A stretch of 64,000 bases of DNA from Casuarius casuarius (taxonomy: Eukaryota > Chordata > Aves > Casuariiformes > Casuariidae), in the NCBI GenBank assembly GCA_003342895.1, contig PTFA01000010.1, positions 7,402,837-7,466,836 of the forward strand, read 5' to 3'. The notes under the pieces were generated by a model. The model ran no database searches and was not told the origin of the DNA. It saw only the letters and a list, made by a program, of their open reading frames with translations. Below are positions 24,851-38,132 of the stretch, piece by piece. Position 1 is the stretch's first letter; each line of letters begins with the position of its first letter. The position numbers and the translations under genes are program-made.

Positions 24851-27800
24851 TCAGACATGGGTCAGGGGTAGTTGGTTGCTACAGAACAGCTGGGTTTTGA
24901 TGATGGGTAAGCTCTCAGTGATACTCCATCATTGCAGTAGCGGACAGAGCTGCACGACTGAGATTGCCATGCAGGACCTAAATAAAACCACGCTGTATGG
25001 TGTGTGCTTTTTTGTCCATCTATTAAGCAGACAGCAATTTTAGCCCTTGCTTCCTTCCTCCTTTCCCTAATACAATCGTCCCTTCTGTCACAAATGGGCT
25101 GAATCTGTCTTATTATTCCAAAAGGTTTACTAGGCAGAACGTATAAGGCACTAGGGGAAATGCTGTCATTAGAAAACCATTGCTGTCAGTCCTCCTGGCA
25201 CGAGAAACTCTATTGACAGAGCAGGAATGCAGCAGCTGGGACTGGGCTTGGATGCGGGGAACCAGGTGTTCCTCCTCCTTCAGCAATGAAGAAAGGCAAG
25301 AGAAGATCTTAGTCAGGCTGCATTGATTGCAGTCCAAATAAGAGCTATTACCAAGCTGCTCTTTTCTCTGCTGTGATATAAGCACAAAAATAGGTCTGTT
25401 GCTAGCTCCAGAGGGAAGAGGTTGATCTATAAAAACAAAAGGCTCAGTGACTGTGGGGAAGGGGCCTGCATCTTTAAAGCCAGGTACAGGGGAAGCTACA
25501 GCTCATTACTTTGTTTTATATAGCCATTATTATTTTCTGGGTTGTTTAATCGTATGCAGATGTTTGAAGGGCCTGTTCAGCCTTCAGCAAGGAAAAGGTT
25601 TTTCTCCTTTTCTATGTCTGCAAGATTTTCACAAAAAGATAGTGTCCTCTCATGTGTGTGGACAGCATTCAGCATATGAATATATATGCTGAATATATAT
25701 TTCAGAATATAAATGATTTGCATGAAAACTAGTAGAAGTCTGACTTGGTTAATAGCACTGTTCTTACTAACATATTCTAGACTTGATCCAAGGAAGTGCA
25801 TTTTACATATTTAATAGTGAATCTTTGAACTTTATTTCTTTAATATCCAAAGCTGAACTGAGTGCCATGCTTCTATGAGACAAAAGGACATATTATTTTT
25901 GCCATAAAAGCAATGCTTAGTTAAAACTTGGATGCTTTTTTTTAATCTAAAGAATCCATTGCTAAGTTAATCTCAGGCAGCTTTCAGAAAATCTCTCCAA
26001 TGTTTTCAGCATCTGTATTCAATGAGTAGAACTTGTTGCATGTCTCTTTTGTGACCACCCCTTTAAAAAAAGGAAAGCAAAAACCTACCGAAATCTTACA
26101 GCCAATGAGGAACAGTGACAGTTGGAAATTCTAGGAGCTGTCAGAGTTATGAAGAAATTAAAAAAATAATATTCTCCTTACACGTAGACACACAAATTTC
26201 TGTTTAAAATAACTTGAAAGTCACTTTGAAATTCAAATGGCTCTCACCATATCTATCAAGAGGTTTGAGGTTTCAGCATAGAACTGACTTACACCTGATA
26301 TTCTGCTAATGAAGTCAATTAGACAGTCTTCTCCTAGTAATTAGGTAGGAGCCTAGTTTCTGTTTTCAGTTAGTTGAGCACTACAGATTTCTGAAAGTGA
26401 GACTTGGTGCCTTGAATGTTTATGAAAGTAAACACCTTGCATCACTTCTCAAAAAATACTGAATCTCCAAAGCATGTATCCCTCTTCACTCTAAAGATGG
26501 AATATAATTAATGTTTTTCCTCCTGCCCAAGAAACAAGCAACAAGGCACAGTACCTTTTGGAATAGAATGAGAATGGAGACAAATAAAATTCAGAGCTTC
26601 TATGTTGGAGGAAATCCTGCTATTTGAATATCTTTTCTCCTAACTTGGGACAGGAAGTTAAAGACAATTTTTTTGTTTTGGGTCAAAGCAAAACTAAGTG
26701 TTTTACTAATTGCATGACTGCATAGCTGTGCATTGCCCCAGGCATGTTACAGCCCCGTGCTACAGCGTGGGTTTCCCCAGTGCCTCGAACTCCACACCAG
26801 AGCCCCCTGCCCAGTCCCAGAGGGCAGGTGGCCACGTTATTGGAGCTGCTGATCTCCAGGGCACCAAAACTAGGGCACAAAATGGGACCAAAACTACAAC
26901 TCCTGTGAAGCCACGCAGTGTCCGGCAATACAGTTAAATGTCAATGTAATTGCAAACAGAAGTTTGAACATGTGTGAGTTCAAGGAGATAAAATAACAAC
27001 AATGTGGTTTCAAGGGGAAAAAGAAGGTTCATTTCAATCCTGATTCTCCCTCCAAGGTTTTTTTTTTCTTTCGGTTATTAAATAAAACTGAAACAATTTC
27101 AGTGGGAAACCCCTTACCAACCTCTGTGGGGAGTATGGGGAGTCAGGTGCTCCAAGTGCTCCAAGTCTGTATCTAGGTAAACAATGTCATTAAACAATCC
27201 TCAAGAAGAGCATTAGATCCAATTTCAAAGGACAGTAAAACAAGTTATAATGCTTTGTAAAGGCTTCCTTTTTCTGTCTCTTTAGTGAGCAGAGGGTGTA
27301 GAGGACAATGTTGTTATTGGAAGGGACAGTACCTCAGGCCCACCTACCTTTTCAGGAGGCCCTGCTGTTTTCCGCTGGGCTCTGCACAAACCCAGTGGTC
27401 CACCAGCTTTAAATTCATTTACAGAATCAAGGCCCTCATAGTAGCATGGAGTTTTGAAGATTTACAGCTCTCCAGAAGTGCTAAGTTTTATGATTAATGG
27501 ACCAACAAATGCCAGAGAAGTAGGAAGACTGGAAACCCAGTATCTGTCTCTCGGAGGAAAAGACCCTTATGCACACAGATGGCAGGTTTTAACTTAAATG
27601 GAAAAAGCAGCTTTTATTGTCAATGTTAAAAAAATGTAATAATTCCCAGAGGTTTGCACAAAATGGATATCCCAAAGTTCAGAAACCCTACTGCTTCCTC
27701 AGGAAGACAAGGATTTTATTCCATACATTGCTTTGGGAATTATTATCCTAATTTGACACAAAAAGATAAGGCCTTAATCTTTTAATTATTGAGGCTTATA

Positions 27801-30044
27801 GATCCACCATCTGTATTATCCACCAAGGCTCTTTCCACCTTCTAGTAGCTGTGCAGAGAGCAGCAGTTTGGATCATTTTGGGATACTTTCTATTCTGACA
27901 CAATGTTTTTCTCTGAACTGGAAATCTTGCTAAAATACCACTCTTCTGTAAAAATCCTGAGCAAAGAATTTATTCCATTTGACCTGTGAGGATAGGTAAT
28001 CAACGCAGACTGTAACTGTGACTGTGTTGGTCTCTGATCCGCTTGATTCATATGGTTTCATTCAGCTTGTGCTTTCCACTTCCACAATTCCTTTCTAAAA
28101 CAGTTTGCCTTTGCAGCCATTGAGCCACCGCAGTAAGTCAAGTGTATAAGAACGCTATACGTATTTCCTACCTGATGCTCATGAAAGTTTTCCATTTTAA
28201 AAAAGAAAAAAAAAACTATCTATACTTACATAAGGATGTGTTGATACCACTTCAAATGTCAGTGGTGAGCAGAAGAAATTAAGACTTTCCCTGTGGCTCA
28301 GGTACACTACAGCTCAGTGAGTTTACCTGTGACAGCTGAGTTGTGTCAACTGCACATCCGTCTCAGCCGGACGTCCAAGCAAATCTTTTTATCTTGCATG
28401 TATGAAGAGCACATGTAGGAAGTTACTGAAACTCCTTCAATGCATATTAAGTAATTCGCCATTACAGAGTGAAATGTAAATATGCACAAAAAGAATATAT
28501 GGTGGCAGGCAACACAAGCACCCAGAACAGTTCAGTGACATCAGGAAAATAGTCCTTTGTGGGTGAGAGATTTGTTGCAGCCCTATGGTGGTGCACTACA
28601 CACATTCCCTGAAAATGGCCAGAACCACAAAACTGCTGAGGGTCAGTCTGCCACTAAGTTTCCACGTAGGCCTAGTGGGCAGTATTTTTAAGTTATTGCA
28701 CAGGTTTTGCATTGGTCCTTCCCAAGCTGAATTTCACCCCAGGCTGAGGATTTGTCCACACCTGGAAGGAGCTCTAATTTCAATAGTGCGTGGCTGCTGC
28801 ACTGTAGTTTCCCAGGGTAGTCAGGGGTAGGGTTGGCTAAATCATGGTATTTTGCTGAAGGAGATAAGTCAGTGCTGGGCTGCATTATTCAAAGCCTCAA
28901 TATGATCTTTGATTTTGTTAGATATTGGGCTTTATTTTGCACAGTTGACTCCAAAGTCCATTGGCCCGAAGATAGTTCAAGTGTGAAAATACTTTTCAAA
29001 GACAACTGTATATGATTTTTTTAGGTTTACAACCTATCTCATATTTCATTCCTAATCTGGACACTTTGGTTTTTTTCTTATATAAAATCATGGGACTAAG
29101 AAAAAACAAACCAAAACATCAAGTTTGCCTGCTCTTGCTTAGAGAGTTTTTTGGCTGGTAAAAAATTACCAGTGGCTCTTAGGCAAATTCTGCTTATAGA
29201 AAAGGCTGGGAAAAAAACGGGTCATGACTAAAAACCCTGTTATGCTATGCTAGCTTCTAGACTCTGGAATACATCCTTGCTGCTTAGGGCAGGTGGCAGT
29301 CTACACCAGCCTAAAACAAACTGATTTAAGGACAGGGTAGGGGGGGCTGGAAAAAATGCCTTTGCCTTACATGACTTGAAATGTGCTGAGCTGCAGGGCA
29401 GGAGCAGGACAAAAAGTAACCGTATATAGCTGTATTTTAGTTCCTTAATCTTTTTCCAAAGCTACTTTCTCTCTTACACCTACACATGAACTTTGTAATC
29501 TCAAGTAGAAGAATGAAGGAACATTTGTGTCTGACCGGTTGCTTTCAACTACCATTCTGATCTTATAGCAGAGAAGCTGGTTAATTTAACCATGAGTTTT
29601 TCTAAACTATTTGCAGAGAGGGCAATTTTTCAAACCTCTACAAGTGTATTCCTGCTCTTTCTCCTCATTTTGAACGAACTGTAGGGAGTGTGCACTGCCA
29701 GCGCACTCTATAAGGGCTGGTGACCACCGGGTGTCGCTGCTCGATGCCTTGTTCTCTCTCCACCGGCTTCGCACAAGGGTTTGTTCACATTAATATGGGG
29801 AAAATCACATTCAAGGGGAAAATCTCCCCACATGCCCTTACAGAAAGCTATTTGGTGTTCAGCAGCCCAGCCCTTCGTCCTTCCAGAGGCAGCGTATTTC
29901 GTGCTGCTGTTGGTGAAGGTATTCCCCCTCTGCTGGAAGTATTTCCCACCTGGAACTGAGAGCTGAATTTCCTCCCTGCTGGAAGTTTCCCACCCCTGTG
30001 GCATGCTAGACCTCCACCAAGTTAACAGGCATCTCTGGGCCTGC

Positions 30045-30086
30045 ATCATATGTATACATCAATATGTATACATACATCAATATGTA
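30045..30086 (+). repeat. ATATGTATACATCA short tandem repeat
   Basis: Three imperfect copies of (ATATGTATACATCA)-like sequence; AT-rich and partly palindromic (TGTATACA). Confidence 0.85.
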
Positions 30087-30686
30087 AGCCGTCAGAGTGA
30101 GCCTAGTATGCTTGACAGTGCCCTTTTATACCTACAAAGGTTTCGGCATTTGTTAACAGAAGGCACCACTCGTGGACCCTGAGTAGGAGCCTGCAGAGCC
30201 CAGCCTGTGCAGATGCACAAGGGCCACCAGTGCTGCCAAAAGCTGCTGCAATTCATGAATCTCCCATGAAGTCTGGCTAATGATTGGTGTGCCTGGTTTG
30301 GTGGTTCTCTTATTCTCCTCCCCTAATTTGGTGAACAGTGCTTTTTTCTAGGTTTCAGTTAGAAAAATATCCTTCAGGGAGAACCATCAGGTCTACAAAG
30401 ACATGCTACCCTCAGGTGTTTCAAATTTGTAAGGCAAGAACTAATTAAATGATGAAGTTGCTCCAGATCATTTCAACTGAAAGTGGATGCATGTCTAGGT
30501 TGTTTTTTTTTAATTTTTTTTAAAACTTCCCTTGCCTCAGTACAACCATTTTTTTCCTCTCTGACTTATTTTTCCCTCCTGGAAACGACTAGCTTCTGTC
30601 ACCAGAGGTCACAATCTCCTCCCAGTTTTTGAGGGGAAATAATACCTCTAATACTTTTGTTTCAATACATGTAGTAACAATCAATC

Positions 30687-30746
30687 TCCGTAGGCACTCT
30701 GAAAGTCAGTGAAAACTCCACAGGCACTCTGAAAGTCAGTGAAAAC
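30687..30746 (+). repeat. Tandem duplication of a 30-bp unit
   Basis: Two adjacent 30-bp copies (30687-30716 and 30717-30746) share AGGCACTCTGAAAGTCAGTG and the AAAAC tail; they differ at two positions near the start. Confidence 0.95.
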
Positions 30747-32639
30747 AATGGTTTTATTTTTAAGTGTCCTTTTACAGATTGTACAAATCAAAGGTTGGGG
30801 GATTGAGAATTTTAAGTTTTAAAGTAAGCAGAAACAAAACTGAAACTAGCTTATAGCTGACTTAAATTAGCCAAAGAGGGAAATGAAAGAAAGCTTAAAG
30901 CATCTTATTCCTTTTGGAGACCTACAGTCAACCTCAAACATCTGGCTGGGTTATCTGAACATAAAGGAGATATTTAAAAAAGGGGCGGAGGAGTCAGATA
31001 AGACAGAAGGCAAACAGAAAAGGTAAGAAACCTAAGAAGATAATATGGGGGAACTGCAGGAAACAGTAACTAATATCCATATTAGGAAACAAAACAGAGA
31101 ACTTAGTTCAGGTCTTCATTTAAGAAGTAGCATGAAGAGACTGAGAACTGGACATGAACCTCCTGTAAAACAGGGAATTATACTGTCATTATTCAGAATT
31201 TTTGCTCTTCTATCCTTTTCCATGACAGGCTTTTAGAATAAATTTCCTTGGCAGGAAAAGCCATGGGAGGAAAACAGCGAAGAAATGAAGCAGAAATAAT
31301 TAAAGTGCATTAAAAATATATTGTATTGTATCTATGTGAGTTTCCCTTTCACATGCCTCTTGCCTCCTCTGGGTCTGTTTCCAGTTCTGTTTTGTTTGAA
31401 AAGGCTGCTGCCAGAATGAAAAGCAGAGTCCTGGTCAGACTGAGCCTCTCCCTACACCCATATCTGCCCAAATTACCTGCAGCATGCTTAGAAACATCCC
31501 TGCTCCTAACATTGCTTCGTAACAGATGTACTCAGGTTCCTCCATCCATAAATTTTAGATACGCAGAGTATCCAAGTATTTTGATTTAGAAATATGCCCA
31601 GCCTGAGATGGGGAACTGCAGAAACGGATGCAAGTGACGGGTTGGGTATGTCAGAAGAGGTCATTGCTCCATGGTAGTGATGCTGATGCTTCCTCAACAG
31701 CACAAGGTTTAGCTTTGCTGGGGTTTTTCAGAAGTTATGCATGGATACACATCCAGCTCTGGTTACAAGGTCAACAAAATGCTGGGTGGAGAAACAGCCA
31801 AAATTTTCCTGCCTTCACATGGTGTAATGTGCAGCTACACTGGGACTACACAGGACTACAGTGCAATAATTTCTACAGGAGTAGAATATATAAAGTAGAG
31901 CAGAGTCAACATTAGTATGTTTTTTCTCAGTCCTCTCACTTTTTGAATGGTGCTATAAAATACAAAATAACACTTTTAAAGGGTGATTGCTTAGTTCTTT
32001 TTTTCCTGCTCCAACAGACTACCCTGTTCTTTTCTGGGCCTCAAATACTGCTTTCTCCCCCACTTAGTAAGGGAATACTGCAAAATAAGCTGGTTTTGGA
32101 GAAAGTATATTCTGCACTGGGCTATGGCATATGTTTAAAAAGAAAATGGAAATTGAAGTTTTTGCAGTGCACAGAATGACAGATCGTTAATAATCCATCA
32201 TATGCAGGCTTTACATCTGCTGTTATTGCTCTGAGGTCAGTTGGCCCTAGTAAGGCAGGAAGGAAATTGAAAGCCTCAGCGAACATGAACAAAAAGCTTC
32301 TATAAGCCTGCAAAGTGAACCCGAAGCCACTATTCCCTGGAAATGCAAAATTTGGCTCCGTTCACATTTCTGTTTCTACTAGTAAATTCCTCACTTTGCA
32401 GAAAAGTCGCCAGACACACATTTTCTTTGTAACAGTCTCGGATAAAGGCATAGCCTCAGTTGTGTTGTTCCCGGGAAGAGGTCCCTCCCTGACCCAAATG
32501 AGGCGCACCATGCTGCAACACAGCGGCCGGTTCTCTTCGACAGATAAATGAAAGCCTTTGCCCTCTTTCACATGAATCGGGCCCGTCCTAACTTGCAGCT
32601 TCACCAACGAGCTTATTTAGAAAATGGAAGATCACTGAC

Positions 32640-32880
32640 ATGGTGAAAAGCCCTCTTAAACTGCTCTCGACGTAATTAACTTGTAGTTACTTATACATGT
32701 AACTAGATCACAGTTTTGGTCTAAGAGTTACAACAACTGCGCAAGCAAAATCCATGTGAAGCAATGTCATATCACTTATAAGACTTGCAACGATCTTATC
32801 TAATTAATGTTTAACGTGATTTTGAATAAAAGCAATAAAGTATGAAAAAACATAGCATTGAATAGTATATTGCTGTTTAT
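32640..32880. promoter_or_regulatory. Candidate conserved non-coding element with homeodomain-type sites
   Basis: CTCGACGTAATTAACTTG, then TAGTTAC/GTAACTA inverted half-sites, CTAATTAATG and TTTAACGTGATTTTG lie in an AT-rich block 0.2-0.5 kb upstream of the proposed TATA promoter. TAATTA cores suit homeodomain factors. Conservation is a guess from base pattern. Confidence 0.25.
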
Positions 32881-33095
32881 AGAGAAAGAGGTATAACTGC
32901 TTTCAGAACCTCTCAGGAGAACTACCTGTATCAAAGTGGTGATTTAATTTGACCTGTACCACGCAGAAAAAAGATTTTATGGGAAAAAAGGATAATATTT
33001 GGCAAGACAACAAAAATAGCCATAGATTTTTTTTTCTTCTTCTTCTTCCCCTTGCCTGATATGCTGTTCAGGCCAAGTCACATGAACAAGGGGCA

Positions 33096-33160
33096 GGCCC
33101 CACCCTTTTTGCCTTTTATAAGTAAACCGACCTGTTTGAACATTGTTCTCATAAGGAAGT
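33096..33160 (+). promoter_or_regulatory. BCL2L14: Candidate TATA-type promoter upstream of BCL2L14
   Basis: A CACC/GC box (CCCCACCC at 33099-33106) is followed 11 bases later by TATAAG (33117-33122). A pyrimidine-rich initiator-like TTCTCATA lies about 30 bases further on, with A at 33151. It is 7.7 kb upstream of the coding exon on the same strand, and a plausible splice donor follows. Assignment to BCL2L14 is inference. Confidence 0.4.
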
Positions 33161-33391
33161 ACACAGGCACCTTCTATTGAAAGTGCCGTGCTCTTCTTAG
33201 TGAAAGCTTATGAACATATGTTTCATGAAAGACTGAAAACAGTAAATAAAAGGAGTTAACTCTCTTTTACTAAAGGGAACTGGTATGCATGTGAGGCTGA
33301 CTCTAATGAAAAAAGTCTAGTCACTGGAAGAAAAGGAGAAAGGCTTCAGATCAGCGGGCACTCAGGGCTGCTGGTGCAATAGACCTGAAAG
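33151..33391 (+). other. BCL2L14: Candidate non-coding first exon of BCL2L14
   Basis: From the proposed start at 33151 to a donor AAAG|GTAAAA after 33391. It would splice to the acceptor ending at 40821. It holds several upstream ATGs, including one 8-codon uORF at 33210-33236 in which a second ATG is nested, so translation of the main frame would rely on reinitiation or leaky scanning. Without transcript data this is a hypothesis. Confidence 0.33.
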
Positions 33392-35247
33392 GTAAAAAAA
33401 AAAACCCTTCTCTTTTCTGAACGTAGTTTCTCTCATACAGTGCTTGGTTGTCTATAATCCAGCATGAGGGTCTCTGAATCTTATTATATGTGGATTAAAA
33501 TGCTATATTTATCTTAGTTAAATTGGTTACAGAGCAATGTACTTTCAGGTTTAGCTGTAATATCAAAAAATGAAGGAAGGAACGCCCCTAGGACTTTCGG
33601 AACAGCCATACAAAACTTTGCTGCTATTGCTTTTGAAAAAATAGTTTACGTGTCTAACCAAGTAGAGCAAGGTTATTTTCTGCCAGCCACACTACATTTA
33701 CATGTGGAAAATAGAATTTGAAGTTTACCCCAGTGAATTCCTGTAGAATTTATATCCTTATCACTTGATTCTTACAGTCAGCCCAGTTCAAGTAAGTTAT
33801 GTCTTGCGGGTAGGATGCCTTCTTTTACAATTGGTATTCAGCAAACAAGTGGTGGAGGGGTTTCAGCAGGTGCCATTCTCCACTAAAATCCTCAACAACC
33901 AGATCTGTTCTTCCCTTTTTGCTGCCGGATCTTTGCTGCACAGTGACAGCTGATTTAATCTCCTGGATGTCACAAATATATGCCTTACCATTTCTGCTGG
34001 CACTGAAAGCCAAGTAGCACATTGTTTTTCTTCTCAAGTCTGCCTGCTCAGCAGCCTTTTGGTTAGCCCCTCAGCTTTGAATATGGGAAATACTTCTGGC
34101 CAGCCACAGATGAGCAGATGACTTCTCTTCCGAGAGACATTTATCAAAGTAGACCTGTTTCTATTGTGTGCATTGTATCCAGTACGCAGCAATGCACATG
34201 AAAAATCTGTTGCCACTGGGGATGTTTACCTTGGTGTCCTCGTGTAACTCTACCTTTACCAATTATGTTGTGTCTTATTTAGTTAAGATTAAATAAAGGG
34301 AACATAATTCTTCAGCTTGCAAGTTACTGCTTTCCATCCTGCAGGCAACTACATTGTGGTACCATGCGGAGAGATCCTAACCAGTGGGCTGGTTTGTATT
34401 TAAACACAATACTGCTTTCCACTCCATCTGTACAATTTAAAATGGTAGTCTGTCTTGCACAGACATTACCTATCTGTTAAGGGATTTATGAGAATGACTG
34501 ACTCAATACATACAAAATATTACTCCAGTGAAGTGAGCTGCTTATGTACTAATGAACTCCAGAGATGCATGATAGTTCTCCTTTCCTCTGTGAGAACTGC
34601 TAGTATTTTAGGGTCATCTTCATAGGAGGAAAGGATCTAACTTTAAGAGCTGCGAGAGGAATCCTAGCCAGTGCTTCCCCTGACCCCAAAGTCTCTGAAA
34701 CCAACTTCCCCAATCTGCTCCTGTGTACGTGAGAGCACAGCTGAAGGGAAGGACCCATACCTGTGATGAGTCACTAAGGGAAACAGTGGTGGGTTTTATT
34801 TTCATAGTCTTTCTCCAGCATTATGTCAAAATGTTTTTTCAAAACTGGTGTCCTAGTCTAGCAAACGCATTTCTCTTTGCTGGATGAGAGAGAGGAAACA
34901 AACCAGACAAGAATAGTTTAGACTAATTATCATGGTCCAGGGGGGCCTCTTTCACTTCTCCTATCTGCATTGGCTATTTAACCTGTCACCTCTTTCAGGG
35001 CAGTACTGCCTCTGGCTACAAGACTATCTTTAGCTACTTGTGCTTCCCTGGCATATGCCTAGCACTGATGAGAGCATATGTGATGGTGAATTGAATCGGA
35101 TGTCAGAGTCAGCACTGACATTGCCTCTTTTTGGAGCCAAATCCCATGGCTCTCTGTGTTGCAGTGAGATGAACTTCCCACTGAAGAAACAGTGGCAGAG
35201 TTGGCCTGTGCTTGTGGCCGTTGGAGGGGGAAGGACAGCAGGATGTT

Positions 35248-35295
35248 CCAGTAGGGTTGGCCTCCAGTAGAGTTGGCCTCCAGGAGAGTTAGCCT
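35248..35295 (+). repeat. Three tandem copies of a 16-bp unit
   Basis: Units CCAGTAGGGTTGGCCT, CCAGTAGAGTTGGCCT and CCAGGAGAGTTAGCCT lie head to tail, diverging step by step from left to right. Confidence 0.95.
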
Positions 35296-37169
35296 GTGTC
35301 CATGCAAAACTGCCCTCAGGTTGGCAACTGCTAAGTAAGGACTGTTGAGACATAACCTTCACAGGCAGCATAAATGGACTGAGAAGCACCATTGAGGGGC
35401 ACAGGGTGAGGAGAGGAGGAACTCATGAAGTGGGGTCAAAACTCAACTTTGGGCTTGGGTGGACTTTGTGGTGAGCGCAGACCTGGGGGACTTTGGTACA
35501 TTTAGCTACCATCTGTACATGCAGCTGTAATATTAATAAAAAACAAAAAGGAGCGAATGTCCAGAAATGGCATAGCCAATGTACTGCTTCATCTAGTTTT
35601 GCTAAACACAGGCCTATGGCTGGACACCCTCCAAATTCTTTGGTACTGTTAAGATACGTTTCCCCCTCCTTTTTTCTTTTGTCTCTGCCGACATGAACCT
35701 TAGGAGCCTATTTTAATGTGCTTTTCTAGGAAAACAAAGATTAAACTGTCACCTTGCTGGTATATCTCTTTTTTATGGTTCCCTTTCTCTATCTCGCCCA
35801 CTCAGCCACATGTAATAAATGTCTCAACCTTTTAGTTTAATTTCCTTGCAATTGGCCTAGCGTAGTGTTTAAAGCTGTTACGGTGTTACAAGTTTTGCTC
35901 TTTAGGTAGACTCAGGAGGAGGGAAAGGTGCAAGTTCACCATTGTTGGATCTCACAGAATCCACAGGAAACTGGGATTCTTTATTTCTGCTGCTCACGGA
36001 AGTCTGTAGGTATTTTTGCCAAATTTCTTGATTCTGGCAGATAATTCTTAAAGTGGAGGAAGGGTTAGAGAAAAATGTACCAGTATGAGAGATGACAATT
36101 CTGTTTCCATTTTCTGGAAAATAGCATATAGATGTGACATTTGGCAATGGAAGGAAAAGGTCTAGAGAAGAACAAAGAAGGAGGGGTTAATATTGTTTCC
36201 TCAGAGGCCTGCAAAATCCAGAAAATAAATAATTTAGACCAGAGCTTTTAAATAGACAGAATGAGACCATGCTGCTATGCTCCATAATCTGATCTTCCGA
36301 GTTTCTTTTAATCATCCTAGGAAATAATATGCAGATTCTGGTTTTAGCTTCTTGCAAGGGCTTCCAAGCACTTGTCAAACTGGATCAATGCATGCATTAA
36401 AAGACATCCCTTATAGAAACTCATTTCTGAGAGACAGTTCCTGCAAAGTGAGTGCTGCTTCTGCAAGAAGCCTGGTTTGTCTCTGGCTCAGCCTGGTGAG
36501 GATACTGGAAAAACAACTTGGTTATAGTATGGAGAAGTAACTCTAAAGAGTAAGCCACAAATTAAGATTTCAAACTTTAAAAAGCACTGAATAACATGTT
36601 AACTAGTGACTCTTTCCTTTTTAAACACTAGGCAGCATGATGGTGGTAGCTCCTTTTCTTATCATCTGTAAGTAGTGGCATGAATAATTCATAAACTGTG
36701 ACTCCTTGCTCTCTTTTTATACTCCTCTGGCCTAGCTGTACATGTTGGGGTGAGATTTCTTTCCAAGACAGCTGTGCTGAAAAAAGCACGAGTTTAGAAG
36801 TACCAATATCACATTTTTATCAGCGTGATTTGTTTCATTTCTCAGAGGTTCCCATCAGAGCAAGGTGCAGGTTTAGCGGTATGGCTGCGTCTGATACAGA
36901 AGTGCTTATCTGATGTTATGTAATAGCCAGTTGTAGCAATACCCAACCTTCCGCTGAAGGTCTGCACTTAGCCCTGTTTAGGAGACTAAACTCTGAACTC
37001 TAGGTTGAATTTTGTATATACAGCCACCTTCAAGGGTGTTTCAGATTGTCCTGGTTCTTGACATATAGCATACAAGCAATGGTCCAATGTATAGGGCTGT
37101 AATGATTTTTTATGCTGCTACAGCTTATTCCTCTTGGTGTTCAGGAATGGTTATATTAGTGAAAAACGA

Positions 37170-37223
37170 GTATATATTAATACCATATAAATTATTGTAT
37201 ATATTAATACCATATAAATTATT
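37170..37223 (+). repeat. Exact tandem duplication of a 27-bp unit
   Basis: GTATATATTAATACC followed by ATATAAATTATT occurs twice with no gap and no mismatch, so the duplication is recent. Confidence 0.95.
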
Positions 37224-38132
37224 TGAAATGTGATAGATAGTACTCATAGTGGGGAAGGCTGTGCTGTTTAGACTAGTGTCCATGTCTGATCTTGAGGGCT
37301 GAGTTAGACCAGTGAAGATGCGGCAGCCCTGGGCCTGTCCTGCCCCATTTCAGTTCTCCTTTTTTCTGTATTTCCAGTTCGCTCTTTTTCTCCACTTGGT
37401 TTGTTTCTTACGTCTTGCTGACTCGTTCCTGCTGGGCTTTTGGTTTCCCTTGCAGACTCTGTAAGGCTGGTCTCTAGAGACCTGTTGAGTATCTCAAGGC
37501 AGCCCAAGATCATAGTTAGGAAACAGTGAGATATTTTGCCACGTGAAGTTAAGTCTAGATTTCTAAATGTTAAACATCTCAACATTAAGTTGCAAAACAC
37601 TGGTAGCACAAAACAGAAAGCTGTGTGACCCAAGCTCACAAGGGGAAAGGGATTTCTGAAAGGCTGCTGCCATGTGTGTGAGAGACTCATCTGTTAGAGA
37701 CTTGGGATGGTGATGTGTCAATGACTTAACTTCAGCAAGACTGGGAAATTATGTTTTTGCTCACTTGTGGAGTTAATTAACATAGCTTCACTAGCTTAGG
37801 ACAGATAAACAAGCCATCTCTCATTTCTCTACCAAGGGATGTGTTGTCTTTTTTTTTTTTTTTTTCATTTCTCTCCCTCTCTCCTTGCCACACTGCTCCC
37901 ATTCTAATTTCTTCAGTGTTTTGTTCTAAATACTGACCTGAAGGGTATGAGGAAGCTAGTGCTATCCCAAAGCAGCATCTGGAAAAGTCCTTTCTCTTGA
38001 GGGAAAAAAAGGAATCTCTAAAATAGGATGCAAGCTGTGATCTGTGTAGATGCACTTAGCAGTGCAGGGTAAGTGGAATTGTAGCACCAGACCTACGGTA
38101 TGGCAGTTACAGGTTTCTTCTACTCCCCTCCA

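Larger units (their letters stand above)
24111..33095. other. Non-coding, possibly intron or intergenic
   Basis: Includes a MIR fragment (24755), a small AT-rich hairpin CAGCATAT/ATATGCTG (25669-25690), two tandem repeats (30045, 30687) and CpG-retaining segments at 28300-28560 and 32300-32880 that may be conserved. No coding exon recognised. Confidence 0.55.
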
